From: Haliclystus octoradiatus
Lineage: Eukaryota; Cnidaria; Staurozoa; Stauromedusae; Haliclystidae
NCBI GenBank assembly: GCA_916610825.1
Contig: OU744452.1
Span: 7,844,021-7,908,020 of the forward strand
Direction of reading: 5' to 3'
Length of the DNA stretch: 64,000 bases
Shown here: piece after piece, positions 11,401 through 26,400 of the stretch
Numbering within the stretch: position 1 is the first letter of the stretch
How the letters are laid out: each line of letters opens with the position of its first letter
Made by a program: the position numbers and the translations under genes
Notes under the pieces: model-generated
The model's database searches: none
What the model saw: only the letters and a program-made list of their open reading frames with translations
What the model was told of the DNA's origin: nothing

Positions 11401-14400
11401 TTGTCTTTATTGTTGCTACTATCATCATGCTGACTTACTGTTGTCGAAGCATCAGTTGATAACAAACCTCCATTTGAGCTACTACTCTCACCTCCCTTAT
11501 TTCCTTCCTCTGATGGTAAATTTACAGCAGCTGTAGTCATATATGGTAAAGCAGTTGTACTAACTGTGCTTCTATCTGTTGTTGTTGAGTCAACGGGTTG
11601 GTTAGATTCTAATTCCTTATATCCATTACTGGAGCTAATTCCTGTTGATGAACCAGCATTTTCGTTGTCATTAGGATTATTTTCTGCCTCAGTAGCACTT
11701 ACGCTGCTTTGTGTGGTTGTATCGACAGATTTATCAACATCCACTTCTGACCCTCCATTGTTGGTGTTGCTACTTGTTGGAGAAATACTGTTACCTGTCT
11801 GTGCTGTATACGGAGATACTGTTGTTGTAATACCATTTTCTGTTATTGCTTCATCGGGGCTGTTGTTTTGCAACTCTTTGTCATCGTTATCACCGGTGCT
11901 GGAATTCTGATTAGGGTCATTGGTGGTAGGAGTTGGATACGAGGCAGAAGTTGTAGTTGTGATGCTACTTTTCGTTGTTGCATCAACAGGTCTGCTAGAT
12001 TGTAGTCCGGTATTCGCTTCCTTATTGCCTGTTGGATTAAGATTATTCCCATTAGAAGCAGCTGTTGAATATGGGGCAGATGTGCTAATGGTGACACTGT
12101 TGTCTACCATTGCATTAGTATGACCATTGGATTCCTGCTCAGTGTTTCCCTCATTGATATTATTTGCTTCATTGCTGTTACCCGCTGTTGGATTAAGATT
12201 ATTTCCATTAGAGGAAGCTGTTGAATACGGGGCAGATGTGCTAATGGTGACACTGTTGTCTACCATTGCATTAGTAGGACCATTGGATTCCTGCTTAGTG
12301 TCTCCTTCATTGCTATTATTGGCTTTATTGCTGTTACCCGCTGTTGGATTAAGATTGTTTCCATTAGAGACAGCTGTTGAATACGGAGCGGCGGTGCTGG
12401 TGGTGACACTGTTTCCTACTGCATTATTAAGATTGTTTGATTCTGGCCCATTGTTTCCATTAATTATTTCAGTTTCTGTTGGAGTGGGACTATTTTCATT
12501 GGAAACACCTGTTAAGTAAGGAGAAGCTGTAGTAGTTGTGAGACTGCTTTCCGTCGTTTCAATTGCAGGATTGTTAGATGGCAGTTTAGTATCTTCACTG
12601 CTGTTTCCTGTTGGATTTGGATCATATCCTTTTGATGCAGTTGTTGGAGATTTAGTGGCAGCTGTAGGAGAAGTGCTACTTTCTGTTGCTGTATCAGCTT
12701 GGTTGTTTGTCTCAGTGTTTTCATTTTGATTATTACTGCTGCTGGCAGTTGGACTTTCGGTATCACCTTGTCCTGCTGATGTTTTATAACTTGTAGCTTC
12801 AGTTGGAGATGCTGTTACTTCTGTGGGACTGTTTGATGGTAGTTCAGCATCTTTGTTGTTAGAGCTTCCTTCAACAGAATTAGCGGTATTGCCTTGATCT
12901 TCTGGACGTTTATCATTGATCACCTCAATTGCATTTTCAGGCAAAGCTGCATCATTACTGCCTGTAACAGACTGAGTTGCTGCTGGGTTAACAGAAATAC
13001 CTTGTTCATTTAGAGATGCATTATCACCAGCCCCAGTTGGATGTAATACTGTAGGGTTTGGAGTAGTAATTGTAACAGCAGTTTTATCCTCAGAAGTGGT
13101 AGGTTTTGACTTATTATCTTTTTCGTCTGGAGTATTTCCTTCTTGTGTACCATCATCTGTTTGCGCATTTAATTTTGGTACTTTGGTTGTTGCTGATGGA
13201 TATGAAGCAGCATTACCATTATTGATGCTATTTACGGATGCCATTGTCACTGGGTTTGATGTAGAAATTTGATTATTATTTCCATTGATAGCTGGTGCAT
13301 TGTTTGTATATAATTTATTGCTACTTGGGGTCGGTCTTATGTTTCCAGCAATTTTATCGCTAGTTGTGGCAATTTCACTAGAATCTGTTGTTACTGGTAA
13401 GTTGACATTTACGTCTTCTGTATTAGTGCTCGGGCTTTGTTGATCAGTTTGTGTTTTACTTGTTTCATCTGTGGTAACTTGTGGTATATTGTTTGGTTGT
13501 GTTGGAACTGATATGCCATCTGTAACATTTGTTATCGGTACGGATTGAGTAGGATTTGCATTAATGTTAACATTTATTTGGTTTGTTGCAATTGCTTGAT
13601 TATCATTTCTATCATCGCTTCCTTTTTCCATTGGTTCAATTTGTGTCTGATCTAAGGGACGTCGATTAGACGTTGGGTTAGTCTGCACAGCAAGACTATC
13701 TATTGGAACAACTGCATGTTCATCATTGGTGATAGGTAACTGTGTGTAATCAAAGGCAGATGGTTTTTCGGTAGTATAAATCAAGGCATCTGATGTGTAT
13801 GCATTGCCTGGTAACATAGGTGGTTTTGTTGTTGCAAATGGATAACTGTTTCCATATTCATAATTAGGCTGTATTCCATATGGCATTCCAGGTTGTATTA
13901 ATGGTGATTCTGTTGTTTGATATATTGGAGCCTCCTGTACTTGATTTGCATTTATGATATAAGGGACAACATTATTGCTATTGTCAACAACACTACATAA
14001 GACTGTCTGACAAGGTGGAACAATTAAAGAATTAGGGTCAATAGCTGGAGCCGTTGTAGTATCAGCTGGTGGCAAAGTCGAAGCTATTATAGGAAAGTTA
14101 ATATTTCCTTTTGTTTCAATTGGCAAATTTTCATTTGTATAAGCAGCACTTGGCTTCGATATGGGGTGGGCAAATTTATATTGCTGATCACTATCAGGAA
14201 AGTTTTGAAAATGTAAATCAGTATTTCCTTCTTCATTTGTTGAGTTTTTCAATTCAGTAGAAACAACCGGACGAATAACTGTTGGATTTGAATTCAAATA
14301 TTCGGAATTCAACGGCTCTTTTTTGCCCATGTCTTGGATCACAAATGGAGTTTGGTTTATCACAGTGACTGCTTGTGACGGGGAAGTTTGACCTTGTGAT

Positions 14401-17400
14401 TGAGATGGACCTCCTGCAGTGTTTACATCTTTACCAAATGCAACAGCTTGATACTTTTGTTCCCATTTTTCAATAGAATTGATATAACTACTCCATTCAT
14501 TTTGATATTGGTCATAAACATTAAGTGGTTTACCATTCTCCTCTTTTCTTACAAATTGATGTTGCATTTGATTTTCAGGATACAAAGTGATGTTGTGATG
14601 TTCAACTGGTACACCATATTTGTTTACCCATCCCTGTAATTCTTTCATATATGTGTCAAAGTACTGATGGTACTCATTTTCTACCCGTTTCATGCCCTGG
14701 TCTTTATATGAGCTGTTTTCAATGAGCATGCGTTCATCATTTTGTTCTCTGTTTGGTAGCGTGTCTGGCTGCCTGAATGACGGATTAGTAGGGGATTTAA
14801 TAGTTCCATTGCCTATTTGTGGTGTAGGGAATCCAAGTTTCATCGTTACCTGATTTTCTGATATTTCAAGATTATTTTTATAACTTGGATTGTTTTTCAG
14901 ATACTTTTCACTTGTTGTTGTTGATATCGTAGATCTAACTTGAACTGGATTCTCTTTTACAGTAGCAGATTGTGAGGTAGTTGGCCCATGGAGTGTTTCT
15001 TGTGGTGGGGAATCTGGCTGCATGGTTTTCAAATATTTTGATCCTTCAGGTTCGTTTTTGTTCTTTACTTTGCTATAAACATTTTGCTCCAGTCCACTGG
15101 TTACTGTTGTTGTAGCTTCGGCTTCAGTTGGAATTTCTTTCTGTGTAGAAGATTGTGAGGTAGTTGGTCCATGTACGGTTTCTTGTGGTGGGGCACCGGG
15201 TTGCATAGTTCTTACGTCTTTTGATGCTTCAGGTTCGTTTTGGTTGGGGACTTGATCGTAGAGATTTGCCTCAAAACTGCTTTTGGTGTTTGTTGTTGTT
15301 GCTTCAGAGTCTGTTGGATTTTCTTTCTGTGTAGCAGATTGTGAGGTAGTTGGTCCATGTACGGTTTCTTGTGGTGGGGCACCGGGTTGCATAGTTTTCA
15401 CATCTTTCGATGCTTCAGTTTCGTTTTGGTTGCTAAGTTGATTGTAAAGATTTGCCTCAAAACTGCTTTTGCTGGTTGTTGTTGTTGGCTCAGACTCTGT
15501 TGGATTTTCGTTGTGTGTAGCAGATTGTGAGGTAGTTGGCCCATGTACGGTTTCTTGTGGTGGGGCACCGGGTTGCATAGTTCTCACATCTTTTGATGCT
15601 TCAGGTTCGTTTTGGTTGCTAACTTGATGGTAAAGATTAGACTCAAAGCCGGTTTCGCTTGTTGTTGTTGTTGTTGCTTCAGACCATGTTGGGTTTTCTG
15701 TCTGTATAGCAGATCGTGAGGTAGTTGGTACATGTACGGTTTCTTGTGGTGGGGCACCGGGTTGCATAGTTCTCACATCTTTTGATGCTTCAGGTTCGTT
15801 TTGGTTGCTAACTTGATGGTAAAGATTTGACTCAAAACTGCTTTTGGTGGTTGTTGTTGTTGCTTCAGACTCTGTTGGATTTTCTGTCTGTACAGCAGAT
15901 TGTGAGGTAGTTGGTCCATGTACGGTTTCTTGTGGTGGGGCACCGGGTTGCATAGTTCTCACATCTTTTGATGCTTCAGGTTCGTTTTGGTTGCTAAGTT
16001 GATTGTAAAGATTTGCCTCAAAACTGCTTTTGGTGGTTGTTGTTGTTGCTGCAGATTCTGTTGGACTTTCTTTCTGTGTAGCAGATTGTGTGGTAGTTGG
16101 TCCATGTACGGTTTCTTGTGGTGGGGCACCGGGTTGCATAGTTCTCACATCTTTTGATGCTTCAGGTTCGTTTTGGTTGCTAAGTTGATTGTAAAGATTT
16201 GCCTCAAAACTGCTTTTGGTGGTTGTTGTTGTTGCTGCAGATTCTGTTGGACTTTCTTTCTGTGTAGCAGATTGTGTGGTAGTTGGTCCATGTACGGTTT
16301 CTTGTGGTGGGGCACCGGGTTGCATAGTTCTCACATCTTTTGATGCTTCAGGTTCGTTTTGGTTGCTAGGTTGCTTGTAAAGATTTTCTTCAAAACCGGT
16401 TTTGGTTGTCGTTGTTGCTTCAGAATCTGTTGGATTTTCTTTCTGTGTAGCAGATTGTGAGGTAGTTGGTCCATGTACGGTTTCTTGTGGTGGGGCACCG
16501 GGTTGCATAGTTTTCACATCTTTCGATGCTTCAGGTTCGTTTTGGTTGCTAAGTTGATTGTAAAGATTTGCCTCAAAATTGCTTTTGGTGGTTGTTGTTG
16601 TTGCTTGAGAATCTGTTGGACTTTCTCTCTGTGTAGCAGATTGTGAGGTAGTTGGTCCATGTACGGTTTCTTGTGGTGGGGCACCGGGTTGCATAGTTCT
16701 CACATCTTTTGATGCTTCAGGTTCGTTTCGGTTGCTAAGTTGATTGTAAAGATTTGCCTCAAAACTGCTTTTGGTGGTTGTTGTTGTTGCTTCAGAATCT
16801 GTTGGATTTTTTTTCTGTGTAGCAGATTGTGAAGTAGTTGGTCCATGTACGGTTTCTTGTGGTGGGGCACCGGGTTGCATAGTTCTCACCTCTTTTGTTG
16901 CTTCAGGTTCGTTTTGGTTGCTCAGTTGATTGTAAAGATTTGCCTCAAAACTGCTTTTTGTTGTTGTTGTTGCTTCAGACTCTGCTGGATTTTCTTTCTC
17001 TGTAGCAGATTGTGATGTAGTTGGTCCATGTACAGTTTCTTGTGGTGGGGCACCGGGTTGCATAGTTCTCACATCTTTTGATGCTTCAGGTTCGTTTTGG
17101 TTGCTAAGTTGATTGTAAAGATTTGCCTCAAAACTGCTATTGCTGGTTGTTGTTGTTGGCTCAGACTCTGTTGGATTTTCGTTGTGTGTAGCAGATTGTG
17201 AGGTAGTTGGCCCATTTACGGTTTCTTGTGGTGGGGCACCGGGTTGCATAGTTCTCACATCTTTTGATGCTTCAGGTTCGTTTTGGTTGCTAACTTGATG
17301 GTAAAGATTTGACTCAAAGCCGGTTTCGCTTGTTGTTGTTGTTGTTGCTTCAGACCATGTTGGGTTTTCTGTCTGTATAGCAGATCGTGAGGTAGTTGGT

Positions 17401-20400
17401 ACATGTACGGTTTCTTGTGGTGGGGCACCGGGTTGCATAGTTCTCACATCTTTTGATGCTTCAGGTTCGTTTTGGTTGCTAACTTGATGGTAAAGATTTG
17501 ACTCAAAACTGCTTTTGGTGGTTGTTGTTGTTGCTTCAGACTCTGTTGGATTTTCTGTCTGTACAGCAGATTGTGAGGTAGTTGGTCCATGTACGGTTTC
17601 TTGTGGTGGGGCACCGGGTTGCATAGTTCTCACATCTTTTGATGCTTCAGGTTCGTTTTGGTTGCTAGGTTGATTGTAAAGATTTGCCTCAAAACTGCTT
17701 TTGGTGGTTGTTGTTGTTGCTGCAGATTCTGTTGGACTTTCTTTCTGTGTAGCAGATTGTGTGGTAGTTGGCCCATGTACGGTTTCTTGTGGTGGGGCAC
17801 CGGGTTGCATAGTTCTCACATCTTTTGATGCTTCAGGTTCGTTTTGGTTGCTAGGTTGCTTGTAAAGATCTTCTTCAAAACCGGTTTTGGTTGTCGTTGT
17901 TGCTTCAGAATCTGTTGGATTTTCTTTCTGTGTAGCAGATTGTGAGGTAGTTGGTCCATGTACGGTTTCTTGTGGTGGGGCACCGGGTTGCATAGTTTTC
18001 ACATCTTTCGATGCTTCAGGTTCGTTTTGGCTGCTAAGTTGATTGTAAAGATTTGCCTCAAAACTGCTTTTGGTGGTTGTTGTTGTTGCTTGAGAATTTG
18101 TTGGACTTTCTCTCTGTGTAGCAAATTGTGAGGTAGTTGGTCCATGTACGGTTTCTTGTGGTGGGGCACCGGGTTGCATAGTTCTCACATCTTTTGATGC
18201 TTCAGGTTCGTTTCGGTTGCTCAGTTGATTGTAAAGATTTGCCTCAAAACTGCTTTTGGTGGTTGTTGTTGTTGCTTCAGAATCTGTTGGATTTTTTTTC
18301 TGTGTAGCAGATTGTGAGGGAGTTGGTCCATGTACGGTTTCTTGTGGTCGGGCACCGGGTTGCATAGTTCTCACATCTTTTGATGCTTCAGGTTCGTTTT
18401 GGTTGCTAAGTTGTTTGTAAAGATTTTCCTCAAAACTGCTTCTGGTGGTTGTTGTTGTTGCTTCAGACTTTGTTGGATTTTCTGTCTGTATAGCAGATTG
18501 TGAGGTAGTTGGTCCATGTACGGTTTCTTGTGGTGGGGCACCGGGTTGCATAGTTCTCACATCTTGCGATGTTTCATGTTCGTTTTGGTTGCTCAGTTGA
18601 TTATAAAGATTTGCCTCAAATCCGGCTTTGGTTGTTGTTGTTGCTTCAGAATCTGTTGGATTTTCTGCCTGTATAGCAGATTGTGAGGTAGTTGGTCCAT
18701 GTACGGTTTCTTGTGGTGGGGCACCGGGTTGCATAGTTCTCACATCTTTTGATGCTTCAGGTTCGTTTTGGTTGCTAAGTTGATTGTAAAGATTTGCCTC
18801 AAAACTGCTTTTGGTGGCTGTTGTTGTTGCTTCAGAATCTGTTGGATTTTCTTTCTGCGTTTCAGATTGTGAGGTAGTTGGTCCATGTACGGTTTCTTGT
18901 GGTGGGGCACCGGGTTGCATAGTTTTCACATCTTTCGATGCTTCAGGTTCGTTTTGGTTGCTAAGTTGATTGTAAAGATTTGCCTCAAAACTGCTTTTGG
19001 TGGTTGTTGTTGTTTCTTGAGAATCTGTTGGACTTTCTCTCTGTGTAGCAGATTGTGAGGTAGTTGGTCCATGTATGGTTTCTTGTGGTGGGGCACCGGG
19101 TTGCATAGTTCTCACATCTTTTGATGTTTCATGTTCATTTTGGTTGCTCAGTTGATTATAAAGATTTGCCTCAAATCCGGCTTTGGTAGTTGTTGTTGCT
19201 TCAGAATCTGTTGGATTTTCTGCCTGTATAGCAGATTGTGAGGTAGTTGGTCCATGTACGGCTTCTTGTGGTGGGGCACCGGGTTGCATAGTTCTCACAT
19301 CTTTTGATGCTTCAGGTTCGTTGTGGTTGCTAAGTTGATTGTAAAGATTTGCCTCAAAACTGCTTTTGGTGGTTGTTGTTGTTGCTTCAGACTCTGTTGG
19401 ATTTTCTTTCTGTGTAGCAGATTGCGAGGTAGTTGGTCCATGTACGGTTTCTTGGGGTGGGGCACCCGGTTGCATAGTTCTCACATCTTTTGATGTTTCA
19501 TGTTCGTTTTGGTTGCTAAGTTGATTGTAAAGATTTGCCTCAAAACCGGTTTTGGTTGTCGTTGTTTCTTCAGACTCTGTTGGATTTTCTTTCTGTGTAG
19601 CAGATTGTGAGGTGGTTGGTCCATGTACTGTTTCTTGTGGTGGGGCACCGGGTTGCATAGTTCTCACATCTTTTGATGCTTCAGGTTCGTTGTGGTTGCT
19701 AAGTTGATTGTAAAGATTTGCCTCAAAACTGCTTTTGGTGGTTGTTGTTGTTGCTTCAGACTCTGTTGGATTTTCTTTCTGTGTAGCAGATTGCAAGGTA
19801 GTTGGTCCATGTACGGTTTCTTGGGGTGGGGCACCCAGTTGCATAGTTCTCACATCTTTTGATGTTTCATGTTCGTTTTGGTTGCAAAGTTGATTGTAAA
19901 GATTTGCCTCAAAACCGGTTTTGGTTGTCGTTGTTTCTTCAGACTCTGTTGGATTTTCTTTCTGTGTAGCAGATTGTGAGGTGGTTGGTCCATGTACTGT
20001 TTCTTGTGGTGGGGCACCGGGTTGCATAGTTCTCACATCTTTTGATGTTTCATGTTCGTTTTGGTTGCTAAGTTGATTGTAAAGATTTCCCTGAAAGCCG
20101 GTTTTGGTTGTCGTTGTTTGTTCAGACTCTGTTGGCTTTTCTTTCTGTGCAGCAGATTGTGAGGTAGTTTGTCCATGTACGGTTTTCTGTGGTGGGGCAC
20201 CGGGTTGCATAGTTCTCACATCTTTTGATGCTTCAGGTTCGTTTTGGTTGCTAAGTTGATTGTAAAGATTTGCCTCAAAACTGCTTTTGGTGGTTGTTGT
20301 TATTGCTTCAGACTCTGTTGGATTTTCTGTCTGTACAGCAGATTGTGAGGTAGTTGGTCCATGTACGGTTTCTTGTGGTGGGGCACCGGGTTGCATAGTT

Positions 20401-23400
20401 CTCACATCTTTTGATGCTTCAGGTTCGTTTTGGTTGCTAAGTTGATTGTGAAGATTTGCCTCAAAACTGCTTTTGCTGGTTGTTGTTGTTGGCTCAGACT
20501 CTGTTGGATTTTCTTTGTGTGTAGCAGATTGTGAGGTAGTTGGTCCATGTACGGTTTCTTGTGGTGGGGCACCGGGTTGCATAGTTCTCACATCTTTTGA
20601 TGCTTCAGGTTCGTTTTGGTTGCTCAGTTGATTGTAAAGATTTGCCTCAAAACTGCTTTTGGTGGTTGTTGTTGTTGCTTCAGACTCTGTTGGATTTTCT
20701 GTCTGTACAGCAGATTGTGAGGTAGTTGGTCCATGTACGGTTTCTTGTGGTGGGGCACCGGGTTGCATAGTTCTCACATCTTTTGATGCTTCAGGTTCGT
20801 TTTGGTTCCTAAGTTGATTGTAAAGATTTGCCTCGAAACTGTTTTTGCTGGTTGTTGTTGCCGGTTCAGACTCTGTTGGATTTTCTGTCTGTACAGCAGA
20901 TTGTGAGGTAGTTGGTCCATGTACGGTTTCTTGTGGTTGGGCACCGGGTTGCATAGTTCTCACATCTTTTGATGCTTCAGGTTCGTTTTGGTTGCTAAGT
21001 TGATTGTAAATATTTGCCTCAAAACTGCTTTTGGTGGTTGTTGTTGTTGCTTCAGAGTCTGTTGGATTTTCTTTCTGTGTAGCAGATTGTGAGGTAGTTG
21101 GTTCATGTACGGTTTCTTGTGGTGGGGCACCGGGTTGCATAGTTTTCACATCTTTCGATGCTTCAGGTTCGTTTTGGTTCCTAAGTTGATTGTAAAGATT
21201 TGCCTCAAAACTGCTTTTGGTGGTTGTTGTTGTTGCTTCAGAATCTGTTGAATTTTCTTTCTGTGTAGCAGATTGTGCGGTAGTTGGTCCATGTACTGTT
21301 TCTTGTGGTGGGGCACCGGGTTGCATAGTTCTCACATCTTTTGATGCTTCAGGTTCGTTTTGGTTCCTAAGTTGATTGTAAAGATTTGCCTCGAAACTGC
21401 TTTTGGTGGTTGTTGTTGTTGGTTCAGACTCTGTTGGATTTTCTTTCTGTGTAGCAGATTGTGAGGTAGTTGGTCCATGTACGGTTTCTTGTGGTGGGGC
21501 ACCGGGTTGCATAGTTCTCACATCTTTTGATGCTTCAGGTTCGTTTTGGTTGCTAAGTTGATTGTAAATATTTTCCTCAAAACTGCTTTTGGTGGTTGTT
21601 GTTGTTGCTTCAGAGTCTGTTGGATTTTCTTTCTGTGTAGCAGATTGTGAGGTAGTTGGTCCATGTACGGTTTCTTGTGGTGGGGCACCGGGTTGCATAG
21701 TTTTCACATCTTTCGATGCTTCAGGTTCGTTCTGGTTCCTAAGTTGATTGTAAAGATTTGCCTCAAAACTGCTTTTGGTGGTTGTTGTTGTTGCTTCAGA
21801 ATCTGTTGAATTTTCTTTCTGTGTAGCAGATTGTGCGGTAGTTGGTCCATGTACTGTTTCTTGTGGTGGGGCACCGGGTTGCATAGTTCTCACATCTTTT
21901 GATGCTTCAGGTTCGTTTTGGTTCCTAAGTTGATTGTAAAGATTTGCCTCAAAACTGCTTTTGGTGGTTGTTGTTGTTGCTTCAGAATCTGTTGGATTTT
22001 CTTTGTGTGTAGCAGATTGTGAGGTAGTTGGTCCATGTACGGTTTCTTGTGGTGGGGCACCGGGTTGCATAGTTCTCACATCTTTAGATGCTTCAGCTTC
22101 GATTCGATTGCTCAGTTGATTGTAAATATTCGCCTCAAAACTGCTTTTGGTTGTTGTTGTTGCTTCATCTTGTGTGGGATTTTTCTCAGGAGTATTAGAC
22201 TGTGGGGTAGTTGGCTTTGCTTTACTTTGCAATTGTTCATATAAATTCTTTTCAAATTTTTCTGTAGTTGTTGATTTAACATAGCCATGTGTGGCTGTAT
22301 TAGGTTCTTCAGTGACCGGGCTTTGTTCCTTATTTTCACTTTCTTCCGCCCCAATATTATTTGTAATTGTTGGGTTGCTTTTATCAACTTTGTTGATAAC
22401 TCTATTGTATTGGTACAAGTTTATCCATATGTTTTTTTGTCTTAAATTTTCCATATCTACTTTATCGTTTGATCCATTTTGATTTAATTGCTCTAGGCTT
22501 TGATTGTAATTGTCTGCAATGTCATTACCTATCTGGTTATTATTTAAAATCTTTATTTCGTGATGCCAGATGTCTGGAGTTTGATTTTCCCCTCTTGATT
22601 TTGTTTGCTTAATTGTAATTGGTGGTTCAACCGTTTTTGGTGAATTTATTTCTTCGTTGAATTTACTCTTTTCTCCTAAATTGTCAGTTGCGGTTGTTGG
22701 TCTCAAAGAGTTATCTTCACAACTAGGATCTGCACATTTGGTATTGTCGTCTGTCGATGGTCTTGCCCCAGTGTAGTCTGTTTCATGGTATTGCTCAACA
22801 TTTTGAATTGATGTGTGGGTAATTGCATCGACTGTTGTGGATCGAATTGTAGAAGGTGTTGTATAGCTTTGCTGCGTTGTTGTTGACTCTTGCTGCTGCT
22901 GGTATTCTTGATTACTGCTTTCTTGATTTGATAAATACTGATTGGTTGTTACAGGATAAACGTTTCCTCCAGTAGGGTTATTGGGTGATTGTGTAGATGC
23001 TTCCGTTGTTGAGGCTCGGATTGTAGAAGGCGTTGTTGGTGCTGTAGTATAACTTTGCTGGGTAGTTGTTGATTCTGGCTGTTGCTGGTATCCCTGATTA
23101 CTTTTTTCTTGATTCGCTAAATACTGACTGGTTGTTACAGGATAAGAATCTACCCCACTATGATAAGTGGCTGATTGTGTAGATTCTTCCGTTGTTGAGG
23201 TTTGGAGTGTAGAAGACGTTGTTTGTGCTGTAGTATGGCTTTGCTGGGTAGTTGTTGATTCTGACTGTTGCTGGTATCCCTGATTACTTTGTTCTTGATT
23301 TGCTAAATACTGACTCGTTGTTACTTGATAATATTCTGCTCCGCTATGATATGTGGGTGGTTGTGTATATGCTTCCGTTGTCGATGTTTGGAGTGTAGAA

Positions 23401-26400
23401 GGCGTTGTCGGTGCTGTAGTATAGCTTTGCTGTGTAGTTGCTGATTCTGGCTGTTGCTGGTATCCCTGATTACTTTGTTCTTGATCTGCTAAATACTGAC
23501 TCGTTGTTACATGATAATATTCTGCTCCGCTAGGATAAGTGGGTGATTGTGTAGATACTTCTGTTGTTGAGGGCGTTGTTGGTGCTGTAGTATAACTTTG
23601 CTGGGTTTTTGTTGTTTCTGGTATTTTCTTTGTGTTTTGTCCATTGTTTGAAGATTTGTTATACAAATACATATTTATCTTTTGCATGGAAGTAATGCTG
23701 TCTCCTATGTTGTTATCGACTTGAATCTCATCACTTGGTGTTCTAATATTTTGCGCTAATTCATTTTCAATGTCATTAGGTATTGTATTATTGTTGTCAG
23801 TAGTGGTTTCACCAGTTAATGAATATTCATTTGTATACTGTTTCGGCTGGCCTTCACTTCCTAAACCTTTGTTTTCATTTATATGTTCTGCTTGATTTTT
23901 CTGTGCTTTAAACGCTGGTGGTAGAGCAAGAGGATAGTATCTCATTGGATTCCATTCAGGTGTTGGGTTTTCATTTTTATTTCCTTGCTCAACTGCTTCT
24001 TGCTTATCAGCTGCTTCTTGTTCTTCTCCTGCAAATGGTGGGGGGTCACTTGGCGGAATTAATGGGGATGGAGGAGCATTGGTTGGTACAAGGAGCTCCT
24101 GTGATTCTGATACTTCTTGGGGTTTATCAGGGATTTCTATGATCATTTGCGGATGACCTTCGCCATCTAATCTGTGCCCTGTATCCTTCTGTTGTGCCTG
24201 GTCATGCTCTGGCTCTTGAGGTTTCGTGTATGATTGTGTCATATACGGTACTCTTGTTGTTACTATATCATTGCTACCCAATGGAATTTCTTTTCTATTT
24301 TTGAAGTCAAGCAATACTCCATAATATTTCTTGTAAATATTTTTATAATATTCTTGATACCATTTATTGTAAGTATCATAATTATATACTGATGGTTGTG
24401 TTAGGGCGTTAGTTGGCTTTGACAAAGGTGCATTTGGTAATTGAGATGATAACATTGTATTATTTTCAGTATGGTTTGATTTCATACCATTTGGACGTAT
24501 ATCATTTGATCGAGTCGAAAGTTCTGCAATGCTTGGTTCATTTGTTTTGATGTTCAGTGGGTTTGTGCCATGTATTTCTTCTACAGTGTTCGAATAGTCC
24601 TTAGCTCGGTAGGAAGAAGAGATTTTATGAAGCCCTTGTAGTTGCTCATTTGCCTCAGGAATGTTGCCAGTTATGCTAATGTCCTTAGTTGTTGTTGTTA
24701 TTGTTGATGTCGTTGGGGTCGCCTCAGTTACTACGTTACCAATGTATTGATTCTGAGATTCTGTTACTGTGTTTGGCTGTGATGTTGTGGATACCTCGCC
24801 ATCTTCTTTTGTTTCAAATTCCTTCTCGTGATAGTTAATAGCTTTTGCTGGACTTTCTGTAGATATATATTGGTATGGAATATCAGCCTGCTGTGGTTTT
24901 GTAGTTGGTTTGAATTCATAAGGTGCAATCGTCTCCGTTTTCATTGTAGTTGGTTGAGTTGACTGTGTAGTAGTTGGGTTTGATGTTGATGATATGGCTG
25001 CTGATGATGTAGTGGATTGCATCAAAGTTTCTGTTGCTGTAATATATTGCTTATCACCATCAGTTTTCTCACCTGACGGTTCTTCGTTATTTAGAATATG
25101 ACTTATTGCAGAGGTTGTTGCTGAAGCAGCTGTTTGTGTTATGGTAGGTATGGTCGTCGTTGATCCTAACAACGTTGCTAGTGCTGGACCAGTTGCTGCT
25201 TTCTTGTCATCATCCTCTTCTTCATGTCTTCCTTCAGATGCTCTCGTTGTGTCCTTAGGAGCAGCTGTTGAACTACTAGTCGTATTGTATTGATATGGTA
25301 CTGATGAATGTTGTGATTGATCAATAGTTTGCTCAGATTTGGAAGTGCGATGCTGCGAAGGATTATTTGAGGAGTGCTGCTGCGGTGGACTTGTATATGC
25401 GACTGAATAAGAAGGATTATCGTTTCCTGTCGCGGCAGAAACTGGGGTAGATTTTGTGGTTGTTATTAATATGCTTGTTCTCTGTTTTGGAGATACTGTC
25501 ACGGATTCAATAACTGTTTGATGTTCATCCGAATCATTATCCTTTCCGCCATTTTCTTCTCCTGATGCCTCTGTATTCTGAGATTGATCGATTTTGGTAC
25601 TAGTAGATGTTTCATGTTGATATGGTAAAGATGGTTGTTGCTGATTTTGCTTACCAGTTGGCTGAGCTGCTTGTGGAGCACCTGTGGTTGTCGAATGTGA
25701 AGCAGTCACAGCTGCTTGTGTATATGCTTTAGTTGTTTCTGTTATGGTTTCGCTGTCTTCGTCCCTATCATCTTCTTCACCATATCCTCCTGCGTTTTCG
25801 TTGCTATCAAGTTTTGAAGTAGTTGTTTGATATTTGTATGGTAGAGATGGTTGTTGTTGTTGGTTAGTCGGTTGAGCTGATTGTGGAACATTTTGTTGCT
25901 GTTCCTGGCTGGGTTGGTTCACTTGCCATGATGGTTGCTGTGGTGGCTTTGTTGGTGTAATTGCAGATGAAGGATTCTGTCGGGCTGTTGTTGCTGAAGC
26001 AGTTGTTTGTGTAGTTGTTTCGTCTACTATGTTTGCGGTTGTCGACGGTAAATTAGTTGTGGTTGGTCTCACTGTTTCTATTGATTCTGTAGTTGTTGTT
26101 TCTTCTTCATCCTTGTCATTTTCTTCACCAGATTCTCCTGCATCTTCATTGCCATCAGGAGTTGAAATGGTTGTCTGATATTGATATGGTAGAGATGGCT
26201 GTTGTTGCTGGTTTGTCGGTTGAGCTGCCTGTGGAACGGTTTGCTGTTGTTGTTGTTGTTGCTGGCTAGTCGATTGAGCTGCCTGTGGAACATTATGCTG
26301 CTGTTGACTGGGTTGATTGGATTGCCATGATGGTTGTTGCGGTGGTTTTGTTGGTGTAACTGCAAATGAAGGATTCTGTTTGGCTGTTGTTGCTGAAGCA

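Noticed and set aside
10517..12766. Many secondary frames on both strands over the giant exon (60-172 codons)
   Set aside because: They are shadows of the giant frame caused by biased, stop-poor repetitive codons; none has splice or family signals.
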